Shown here one piece after another: positions 58,088 through 64,000 of a stretch of 64,000 nt of DNA. The DNA is taken from the NCBI GenBank assembly GCA_964504565.1, contig CAZDEY010000006.1, forward strand, positions 186,001 to 250,000, given 5' to 3'. A program made the position numbers and the translations under genes. Below the pieces are notes generated by a model that worked only from the letters and a program-made list of their open reading frames with translations, did no database searches and was not told where the DNA came from. The stretch is from Cesiribacter sp964504565 (lineage in GTDB: Bacteria > Bacteroidota > Bacteroidia > Cytophagales > Cyclobacteriaceae). Position 1 is the stretch's first letter. The number at the start of each line of letters is the position of its first letter.

Positions 58088-58589
58088 AATTGTTCACCTT
58101 ATTATAGTTTTCCCGCATACTTTTTCTGGCCCGGCTAAGGGCAGTGCGTATAGCGTTAATTTGCATGCCGGTTACTTCCTGAATTTCCTCGAAAGAAAGC
58201 TCCTCAACCTCCCTCAGCCGCATAAGCCACTGCTGTTGCTCGGGTAGCTTACGCATAAGCTCAACTAGTACGGCCTCCGCATCATTTGCTTCGGCTTGCT
58301 GTGCCGGTGTAGCCTCGGTTGCTTCGTAAAAACCGCTTTCATCTATAGTATGCTGGTATTTATGCTTCTTACTCCGATGTCTATCCAGACAGGTATTTCT
58401 AAGCGTTCGCAGGGCGTAGGCTTCTACGTTGTGGCAAAGCGGCAACTTTTCCTTTTGCTGCCATAGCCGTAGCATACTTTCCTGCACCATATCTTCGGCA
58501 TCCTGCTCGGTAGGCATAAACCACCGGGCCAGCCTATACATGCGGTCTTTAGTGGGTAGTACTTTGGTTTTGAAGAGTTCCAGTTCCAT
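58071..58589 (-). CDS. ECF-type sigma factor (cassette 2)
   Basis: 172 residues from ATG 58589. Region 2 (FMPTEQDAEDMVQESMLRLWQQKEKLP), region 4 (MRKLPEQQQWLMRLREVEELSFEEIQEVTGMQINAIRTALSRARKSM). First gene of its unit, overlapping the HEAT gene. No membrane segment. Its promoter region (58590-58690) lacks the dyad found before the other cassette. Confidence 0.9.
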   Translation of the reverse strand: MELELFKTKVLPTKDRMYRLARWFMPTEQDAEDMVQESMLRLWQQKEKLPLCHNVEAYALRTLRNTCLDRHRSKKHKYQHTIDESGFYEATEATPAQQAEANDAEAVLVELMRKLPEQQQWLMRLREVEELSFEEIQEVTGMQINAIRTALSRARKSMRENYNKVNNYEQLG

Positions 58590-58692
58590 GGATACTAGCA
58601 AGACGAGTAAGCCGAGGCGGCATTACAGCTAGGCTGAAAATAATTGAAAAAAATATTAAAAATGCTACTCAGTTAATTGCAAACGCACAAAA

Positions 58693-58720
58693 AAGCCCTG
58701 ACTATCCGTAGCCAAGGCTT
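58693..58720 (-). terminator. Terminator between the two cassettes
   Basis: On the minus strand AAGCCTTGGCTA, loop CGGA, TAGTCAGGGCTT (two G-T pairs), then TTTTGTG. It separates cassette 1 from cassette 2, so each is its own transcription unit. Confidence 0.85.
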
Positions 58721-58742
58721 AGCAAATTTAATAGGTAGCTAC

Positions 58743-59558
58743 TTACTTCTTTCTTATATACACATTGCCGTTCAGGCTTTTTATATAGATTTCGGGGCCG
58801 CCGCCGTTTACGGTTCCTTGCACCCACTCGTCTATTTTAACCTGGTACATACCGTCGGCCGAGGTAGACTGGCTCCGGGTGGTTTCGCGCTTCATTTTCA
58901 TATCAAAGTCAGTATAAATTTCGCCGAACTGCGATTTTGCCTTTACCGAAAATTTAGCCTGAGGCGGCAGGTTTAGCTTAATTTTACCATTCAGGTTAGT
59001 GAAGCTCAGTACTTCGTTGCCGGTAAGCTGGGCAAAATCAGCTTCAACATTGCCGTTTAGAGTATTTACGGCGGCCGAACCGGCAATATCTTTCAGGTAG
59101 ATGGAGCCGTTTAAGTTGCTAATATCCAGCTCGCCGCGCACGCCGGTAACTTTAATAGTACCGTCGTTTACGGTTTTAAGGCTAAGCGAAAAGTTCTTGG
59201 GAACCAAAATACTCAGGTCGGCGGCCCGCATAAAGGAAGTTACTTTTACGGTTACATCATTATTATCTTCCTGAATCTCCAGCCCCATAGAATTATTTGA
59301 TACTCGCTTCATGCCGTCCACCTCGTCCGGGGCCTGTCGGTTAGGCCGGCCGGTAATGTTGCTGTAGCGAACCACTACCTCCTTGCCGGAATAAGCTTCT
59401 ACCTCTATACTACCCTGCAGGGTTTGTACGCTCAACCTACCCGGCTGGCCGGGTTTGCTTAGCGGTATGGCAACCTGATCGTCGCCCTGGGCCAGACTTG
59501 CTTCACTTAGCAAAAGTGGTGCAAGTAGCAGTAGGCTCCATTTTATATATTTTTTCAT
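58743..59558 (-). CDS. DUF4097-type secreted protein (cassette 1, last gene)
   Basis: 271 residues with signal (KKYIKWSLLLLAPLLLSEASLA). Repeating blocks QTLQGSIEVEAYSGKEVVVRYSN, LKTVNDGTIKVTGVRGELDISNLNGSIYLKDIAGS and the closing GPEIYIKSLNGNVYIRKK. Same family and closing motif as 56371-57228. Overlaps the preceding gene by 4 bp. Confidence 0.85.
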   Translation of the reverse strand: MKKYIKWSLLLLAPLLLSEASLAQGDDQVAIPLSKPGQPGRLSVQTLQGSIEVEAYSGKEVVVRYSNITGRPNRQAPDEVDGMKRVSNNSMGLEIQEDNNDVTVKVTSFMRAADLSILVPKNFSLSLKTVNDGTIKVTGVRGELDISNLNGSIYLKDIAGSAAVNTLNGNVEADFAQLTGNEVLSFTNLNGKIKLNLPPQAKFSVKAKSQFGEIYTDFDMKMKRETTRSQSTSADGMYQVKIDEWVQGTVNGGGPEIYIKSLNGNVYIRKK

Positions 59559-60376
59559 TTCTTACCTTTTTTTAAGTAAATACTTCCGTTCACGGTGTTC
59601 ACCTCTACCTTAGGGCCTTCGGCATTACCAATTTTTACCAGGCTGTTGGCCCCTATCTTCACTATATCATTCTTCTTTTTACTGATATCCGTACCTAGCG
59701 AGTAGTCGTAATCAGTATAGAATTCGCCGTGCAGGCTGGCGTACTTTACACTTCCGTTAAAATCAGTAGGGTATTCCAAGTGAACCTCGCCGTTTACCGT
59801 ATTGAATTTGGTATTTTGGGCTGGCGTTTTATTGCTCTGCACCCATATATCGCCGTTTACTGTATTAGCTTCTACCTCGCTGTTTACATTCTCTACCCGC
59901 ACGTGCCCATTTATATTATTGGCGTGTATGGGACCGTTTAGCTGAGTTAATTTTACATCACCTTTATTTATGGTTGAAGCTTTTACGGTGAGGTTGTTCG
60001 GTACTTTTACGGTAATGTCGTAGTGAGCCTCTATCCCATCATTTCGGCCGTTATTGCGGCTGTTTACATTATACGACCAGCCGTAGTCTTTCTTTTTCAC
60101 TTCTACCCCGGGGCCGTCTAAGTAAATAAGCGTATAGTTTCTATCCTGAATAAGCTTGAGCTGATATTCCTGATCTTTTCGCTTTTCAACAGCCGACACT
60201 TGTATTTCGGTACCGCTATAGCCCAGCACGTTTACTGCACCGTTTATATTCATTATTTCTAGGTGATAGTCCGAACTATTGGCCGGTACACTTTCACTAA
60301 GCTTTACTGTATTTTGGGCTTGGGCAATACTCCCCGCTAGTAGAAGCGTAAGCACCAGATAGTTTATTTTTTTCAT
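59555..60376 (-). CDS. DUF4097-type secreted protein (cassette 1)
   Basis: 273 residues, signal (KKINYLVLTLLLAGSIAQA). LEIMNINGAVNVLGYSGTEIQVSAV, DVKLTQLNGPIHANNINGHVRVENVNSEVEANTVNGDIWV (a clear 10-11 residue strand repeat) and closing NTVNGSIYLKKGKK. The Asn-Gly-x-Ile turns are strikingly regular, as in a beta-helix. Six bp after the HEAT gene. Confidence 0.86.
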   Translation of the reverse strand: MKKINYLVLTLLLAGSIAQAQNTVKLSESVPANSSDYHLEIMNINGAVNVLGYSGTEIQVSAVEKRKDQEYQLKLIQDRNYTLIYLDGPGVEVKKKDYGWSYNVNSRNNGRNDGIEAHYDITVKVPNNLTVKASTINKGDVKLTQLNGPIHANNINGHVRVENVNSEVEANTVNGDIWVQSNKTPAQNTKFNTVNGEVHLEYPTDFNGSVKYASLHGEFYTDYDYSLGTDISKKKNDIVKIGANSLVKIGNAEGPKVEVNTVNGSIYLKKGKK

Positions 60377-60382
60377 GATGGT

Positions 60383-61180
60383 CTATATTAAAGTTTGAAG
60401 GGTTCTTTCCAGTTGCTGTTCGGCCGAACGGTCCAGAGTTTTATCCTTTAGTAATTCTTGCAGGGGTTCAATAGCCCGCTTCTCCTGTATAGCCGCCAGT
60501 TCATCGGCCAGGGCTATGAGTACCAGCGGGGAGTCTTGCCGAGAAAGTGAGCGTACCAGACCTTCGCGTACCTGGGCGTGCTTGGTATGCTTGTGCAATA
60601 CTTCTATAGCCGCCAGGCGCACATTTACGCTAGGGTCGCTATTTAAGGTTTTAAACAGTGCCTCAATAAGTTGCTGATCGGCATTAGGCAACTCCTGGCT
60701 TACATTCACTGCCTTTAAGCGTTCGGTAGCCGACTGGCTTTCCAGCTTGCTCAGCAGCATAGTTTGCTGAAGATCGGACACCTGGGTTTGTAACTGGCTA
60801 ATCTGGTTCTGGTACGGCTCAATCGGCCTAAGCATATAGCCGCCAACCAAGCCCAGTAGTAATAACATACCAGCCGCCGCTAACTGACCGAACGAAATGT
60901 GACTTTCGGTAAACCAGTTTTGTATACTACTCCACAAGCCTGGTTTACGTTCCTGGGCTTCTGCATCGGCCAGCATAGCGTAAAAATTATTGCGTAGCTG
61001 AGCAGTAGGTTCCGGAGCCGGGCTTTGGCTAACGGCTTGGCTAAAGCTTCGGTAAGCTTCCAGGTCTTCCTGCTTTAATTCACCGGTGGCCAGTAGCTTA
61101 GTTAGCTGCTGATGTTCTGCTTCACTCAACTGGTTTTGTGCCCAGCCTTCAACTAAATATCCATATTGCTCATCAATCAT
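60383..61180 (-). CDS. Membrane-anchored HEAT-repeat protein, candidate anti-sigma factor (cassette 1)
   Basis: 265 residues, same plan as 57272-58087. Cytosolic ~95 residues (QLSEAEHQQLTKLLATGEL), one helix at about 97-117 (FGQLAAAGMLLLLGLVGGYML), coiled coil (YQNQISQLQTQVSDLQQTML), then HEAT repeats (DPSVNVRLAAIEVLHKHT, AIEPLQELLKDK). The segment with ERLKAVN...NVRLAAIEVL aligns with ERLQLVN...NVRLAAAEAL in cassette 2. Overlaps the sigma gene by 4 bp. Likely anti-sigma, with a periplasmic sensor face. Confidence 0.83.
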   Translation of the reverse strand: MIDEQYGYLVEGWAQNQLSEAEHQQLTKLLATGELKQEDLEAYRSFSQAVSQSPAPEPTAQLRNNFYAMLADAEAQERKPGLWSSIQNWFTESHISFGQLAAAGMLLLLGLVGGYMLRPIEPYQNQISQLQTQVSDLQQTMLLSKLESQSATERLKAVNVSQELPNADQQLIEALFKTLNSDPSVNVRLAAIEVLHKHTKHAQVREGLVRSLSRQDSPLVLIALADELAAIQEKRAIEPLQELLKDKTLDRSAEQQLERTLQTLI

Positions 61181-61755
61181 TTCGTTACCTCCTTATCTAG
61201 TTTCAAGTATACTTGCTTTAGCTCCTGCATTGCCCGGAATACCTTAATTCGCGCATTATTTTCGGTACAACCCCACAGCTCGGCAATTTCCTTATGCTTC
61301 ATGCCCTGTAGTTTACTGAGAGTTATAAGTTCTCGCTTTTCACCGTCTAAGCCATTTAGTGCCTGCTGCAGCATGTCCAGTTCCTCCTCCCGGTCGGTAT
61401 CGTGCGGGTTTTCACTGAATTTCAGCTTATCCTGCTCACCGGAAATATCCTCTTGATACCCTCGTTTTTTATTCCGTCGCCAATGGTCATTTACCACGTT
61501 TCGGGCCAAGTGAAACATCCAGGCTGAAAAGGCTCCCCGCCCGGCAAAAGTGGCTTTGTACTTCAGTATGCGCTCAAATACTACCTGGGTTAAATCTTCT
61601 CCTAAATCAGCATCGCCGGTAAGCCGGTAAAAGTAGGCGTACAACTGCTTATGGTAGCGTTCAAACAACAGGCCCAGGCAAGAAAGCTTACCGGCTTGCA
61701 CCTGTTCCATAAGGTGGTTGTCGCTTAGCGAGGCTGTAGAAGAGGGCTTCTGCAT
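61177..61755 (-). CDS. ECF-type sigma factor (cassette 1)
   Basis: 192 residues. Region 2 (AYFYRLTGDADLGEDLTQVVFERILKYK), the FSAWMFHLARNVVNDHWRR hinge and region 4 (LITLSKLQGMKHKEIAELWGCTENNARIKVFRAMQEL). First gene of cassette 1, with a TAAGTTTG -7 element and a perfect dyad in the divergent gap before it. Confidence 0.92.
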   Translation of the reverse strand: MQKPSSTASLSDNHLMEQVQAGKLSCLGLLFERYHKQLYAYFYRLTGDADLGEDLTQVVFERILKYKATFAGRGAFSAWMFHLARNVVNDHWRRNKKRGYQEDISGEQDKLKFSENPHDTDREEELDMLQQALNGLDGEKRELITLSKLQGMKHKEIAELWGCTENNARIKVFRAMQELKQVYLKLDKEVTK

Positions 61756-61813
61756 AGTTGTCCAGGAAAACTCCGAAAAACTGCCGGCGTTACAGGAAAG
61801 TCAGAAAAAATTT

Positions 61814-61821
61814 CAAACTTA
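61814..61821 (-). promoter_or_regulatory. -7 element of cassette 1
   Basis: On the minus strand TAAGTTTG, an exact TAnnTTTG match, 58 bp before the sigma start. Confidence 0.55.
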
Positions 61822-61834
61822 AGAATCTTAAGTT
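61816..61834. promoter_or_regulatory. Perfect 19-bp dyad overlapping the cassette 1 promoter
   Basis: AACTTAAGA, A, TCTTAAGTT. Symmetric arms of 9 bp around one base, overlapping the -7 element and lying 20 bp before the divergent PIG3-type gene. Suggests a dimeric regulator acting on one or both genes. Confidence 0.55.
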
Positions 61835-61853
61835 ACCGTAAATAAACCAGACT

Positions 61854-62828
61854 ATGCAGGCCGTACTAGTAAAGAATCAGCAGTTAGTTATTGGAGAATA
61901 CCCCAAACCTAAACCGGGCCCCCACGAGGCACTTATTGAGGTAGCCGCCGCCGGCGTTAACCGGGCCGATACGCTGCAACGACAGGGAAAATACCCACCT
62001 CCGCGCGGGGCCAGCAGCCTTTTAGGGCTGGAGGTTGCCGGAACTGTAGTTGAATTAGGCAGTAAAGTCCGTACGCTAAAGAAGGGCGATAAAGTTATGG
62101 GCTTGCTGCCGGGCGGCGGGTATGCCCAGTACGCGGTAATGGCCGAAGGTTTAGCCCTGCCCGTACCCGCAGGAATGGAGTTTACCGAAGCTGCCGCCAT
62201 ACCGGAGGTATTTTTAACCGCCTGGCAGGCTTTAGTTTGGTTAGCCAAGCTGGAGGAAGGGGAAACTGTACTAATTCATGCCGGGGCCAGCGGGGTAGGC
62301 ACGGCCACCATACAACTTGCCAAAGCTAAAGGAGCCCAGGTTATAGTAACTGCCAGCAAGCCCAAACATAAGCTCTGTAAGCAATTAGGCGCAACCTACG
62401 CTATTGACTATAAAACCCAAAATTGGGCCGAGCGGGTAAGCTACCTGACCCAGGGCAGGGGGGCGAATGTAATAATTGATTTTATAGCCGCCGACTATTG
62501 GCAGGATAACCTACAAAGCCTAACTACCGACGGTCGTTTGGTTATGCTGGCGTTGCTTGGCGGGCATAAGATAGAAGGAAGCCTGGCTCCCATTCTCCAG
62601 AAAAGGTTAAGTATACTGGGTAGCACCCTACGCTCCCGCTCGGTAGAGTACCAAAGCAGACTTACTGAGGATTTAGCCCGGTTTCTATTACCAAAATTGG
62701 AAGACGGCAGCATTAAACCGGTTATAGATACCATTTTGCCGTGGCAGGAGGTTGCCGAAGCCCACCGAAAAATTGAAGCTAACGGAAACGCCGGAAAGAT
62801 TGTCTTAGATTTTAATTTAACAATTTAA
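61854..62828 (+). CDS. NAD(P)H-quinone oxidoreductase, PIG3 family
   Basis: 324 residues, zinc-free medium-chain reductase. QAVLVKNQQLVIGEYPKPKPGPHEALIEVAAAGVNRADTLQRQGKYPPP is the PIG3 start; nucleotide fold VLIHAGASGVGTATIQLAKAKGA; GRLVMLALLGG; closing EANGNAGKIVLDF. Reduces quinones, possibly protecting from redox stress. Divergent from the sigma cassette with a shared 98-bp control region. Confidence 0.92.
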   Translation: MQAVLVKNQQLVIGEYPKPKPGPHEALIEVAAAGVNRADTLQRQGKYPPPRGASSLLGLEVAGTVVELGSKVRTLKKGDKVMGLLPGGGYAQYAVMAEGLALPVPAGMEFTEAAAIPEVFLTAWQALVWLAKLEEGETVLIHAGASGVGTATIQLAKAKGAQVIVTASKPKHKLCKQLGATYAIDYKTQNWAERVSYLTQGRGANVIIDFIAADYWQDNLQSLTTDGRLVMLALLGGHKIEGSLAPILQKRLSILGSTLRSRSVEYQSRLTEDLARFLLPKLEDGSIKPVIDTILPWQEVAEAHRKIEANGNAGKIVLDFNLTI

Positions 62829-62872
62829 GTTAGCCGCAGTTAGTACTTGAGTTTCAACTATTTTTTAGAATT

Positions 62873-63451
62873 ATGAAAAGATATTTTTTAGCAATTGGGT
62901 TACTAAGTTTTGTAGGTTTCACCGCTTGTGATAGTGACCGCCGCGTGGCCGACGGCGAAGGCTATAATGATACTACTGAAGTAGCCGATAATAACGGCAA
63001 TATGGCCAGCAACGACCTTGATGATGAGGCCGAAGAATTTATGACTAAAGCTGCCCTGAGCGGCATGACGGAGGTTGAGCTAAGCAAGTTAGCGCAGGAA
63101 AAAGGCACCAGAGCTGAGGTTAAAGAATTTGGCCAAATGATGGTAAACGACCATAGTGCCGCTAACCAAAAACTTAAAGGCATTGCCCAAAGCTTAAACT
63201 ATACCTTACCCGCCCAACTTGATGAGGACCACCAGGAAAAAATTAATAAGCTACAAGAACTAAGCGGGGCGGAGTTTGACCAGGAATACGTAAACATGAT
63301 GGTAGAGGCTCATAATAAGGATATTAATTTATTTGAGGATATGGAAGATGATATTGATAACGCCCAACTCAAGCAATTCATTAGCACTACCTTACCCACC
63401 CTACGTCAGCACGATCAGCGGATCAACGAGATTCATGATATGATGAAATAA
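62873..63451 (+). CDS. DUF4142 lipoprotein
   Basis: 192 residues. Lipoprotein signal (FLAIGLLSFVGFTACDS, Cys19). An acidic linker leads to the DUF4142 four-helix domain (EFMTKAALSGMTEVELSKLAQEKGTRAEVKEFGQMMVNDHSAANQKL, DQEYVNMMVEAHNKDINLFEDM), a ferritin-like fold of unknown activity. 44 bp after the reductase, ends at a strong terminator. Confidence 0.9.
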   Translation: MKRYFLAIGLLSFVGFTACDSDRRVADGEGYNDTTEVADNNGNMASNDLDDEAEEFMTKAALSGMTEVELSKLAQEKGTRAEVKEFGQMMVNDHSAANQKLKGIAQSLNYTLPAQLDEDHQEKINKLQELSGAEFDQEYVNMMVEAHNKDINLFEDMEDDIDNAQLKQFISTTLPTLRQHDQRINEIHDMMK

Positions 63452-63473
63452 ATGGTATATTGAACTATAAATG

Positions 63474-63507
63474 AAAGGCCGGAGAATTATTTCCGGCCTT
63501 TTTTTAT
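63474..63507. terminator. Terminator between convergent genes
   Basis: AAAGGCCGGA, 8-nt loop, TCCGGCCTTT followed by five more T. Serves the DUF4142 gene, and overlaps the stop region of the convergent gene ending at 63504. Confidence 0.9.
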
Positions 63508-64000
63508 GCTTCTACCAAGTGCTGGTTTTCCAGTTGTAATTTGGCTTGTTGATCTTCTTCCTGATAATGAACAATACGGTTGATCATTCCTTTAAAAATA
63601 AACAAATGGAATGGCCATACGGAGTACCAGTATAATCTTCCTAATAAACCTTTTGGCCTAAAGGTAGCGGTTTGCAAAAGCTCCGGATCCTGGCCTTCGC
63701 ATTCCTTTATACAAAATTCTAACCAGGCTTCGCCCGGAAGTTTCATTTCGGCGTAAAGTAATAACCTGCCTTTCATTTTATCGGCAACCAAAACCCGCCA
63801 AAAATCTAAGGCATCGCCGGCACCTATTTGATTGGGGCTTCGGCGGCCCCGGCGCAGGCCTACCCCACCTACCAGCTTATCCAGCCAGCCTCGTAGTTTC
63901 CATAGCCGGTTCCAGTAGTACCAACCCCGGTTACCACCTATTTGCCATAAATTATTTACTACCTGCGGCCTAAGCGTTGGTTTAAACTCAACCGATTTTT
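63504..64000 (-). CDS. C-terminal part of a DUF2867/SDR-type oxidoreductase (5' end outside window)
   Basis: The frame is open from the right edge of the window (first full codon at 63996-63998) to the stop at 63504: about 164 residues. GGNRGWYYWNRLWKLRGWLD, GGVGLRRGRRSPNQIGAGDALDFWRVL and RLLLYAEMKLPGEAWLEF are the DUF2867 pattern found after an NAD(P)-binding domain. The catalytic half is outside the window, so the activity is unknown. Later ATGs (for example 63791) are internal. Confidence 0.85.
   Translation of the reverse strand, partial: KSVEFKPTLRPQVVNNLWQIGGNRGWYYWNRLWKLRGWLDKLVGGVGLRRGRRSPNQIGAGDALDFWRVLVADKMKGRLLLYAEMKLPGEAWLEFCIKECEGQDPELLQTATFRPKGLLGRLYWYSVWPFHLFIFKGMINRIVHYQEEDQQAKLQLENQHLVEA

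Noticed and set aside
1..64000. tRNA, rRNA or prophage genes
   Set aside because: I saw no cloverleaf-type tRNA sequence, rRNA segment, phage structural gene or intact integrase; a dedicated RNA scan could still find a small RNA.

Overview
The window reads as a chromosomal segment of a Bacteroidota bacterium, most likely of the order Cytophagales. The evidence is a set of lineage-typical genes (DUF4293, DUF4856/imelysin, TPR-PD40, TonB-dependent receptor with a CarboxypepD_reg-like front end, HEAT-repeat anti-sigma-like proteins, DUF4097 'adhesins'), promoter elements of the Bacteroidota TAnnTTTG type, and little use of Shine-Dalgarno sequences. I cannot name the genus. Two short N-runs (1152-1161 and 35361-35372) are assembly-gap placeholders of the wrong length; the two genes they interrupt are probably intact.

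Layout. 1-8 kb: the end of homogentisate dioxygenase, a UbiE-like methyltransferase behind an 8-bp tandem repeat, a CrtA-like protein, mutS, a RelE/ParE-type toxin-antitoxin pair and a TPR-PD40 secreted protein. 8-14 kb: a glycosyltransferase (GT90), then an A+T-rich stretch of orphan secreted or membrane proteins, an FkbM methyltransferase, one frameshifted gene and the decayed end of a REP-associated (RAYT/IS200-like) transposase, which together look like an accessory island. 14-32 kb: mostly core genes (htpG, hybrid histidine kinase, NeuD-like acyltransferase, truA, psd, gdhA, cdsA-DUF2007-CPBP operon, dusB, EamA transporter, HAD hydrolase, PaiB-like regulator), with one A+T-rich Coq4-like gene.

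32-46 kb: an aerobic phenylacetate (paa) catabolic cluster on the minus strand, read from high to low coordinates: TetR regulator, paaE, paaA, paaB, paaC, paaD, paaG, paaI, paaJ (thiolase), paaY, paaZ and a second crotonase-family gene. paaK, paaH and a clear paaF are not in the window. The gaps of this cluster hold a MazEF pair, a zeta-toxin pair, a relic antitoxin, a DUF559 nuclease gene and several classes of palindromic repeat. Homogentisate dioxygenase at the left edge is a second aromatic-ring catabolic function.

46-53 kb: a likely iron or metal uptake operon (DUF4856 lipoprotein, imelysin lipoprotein with an apparent frameshift at or near an A6 tract, HTTM/VKGC-like membrane protein, TonB-dependent receptor), followed by an ECF sigma factor and a nitroreductase. 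53-62 kb: a PAS histidine kinase and two tandem, separately terminated paralogous cassettes, each made of an ECF sigma factor, a membrane-anchored HEAT-repeat protein and two DUF4097 proteins. 62-64 kb: a PIG3-like quinone oxidoreductase, a DUF4142 lipoprotein and the end of a DUF2867-type oxidoreductase.

The two most interesting signals are (1) a DUF559 (Vsr-like fold) nuclease gene enclosed by terminal inverted repeats that also bound two gene-less copies nearby, which looks like an autonomous/non-autonomous mobile-element pair, and (2) the duplicated sigma / HEAT / DUF4097 x2 cassette, which looks like an undescribed envelope-sensing system. A third is a pair of palindromic repeats of about 165-180 bp, placed just upstream of paaB and paaI, whose stems differ by compensatory changes.
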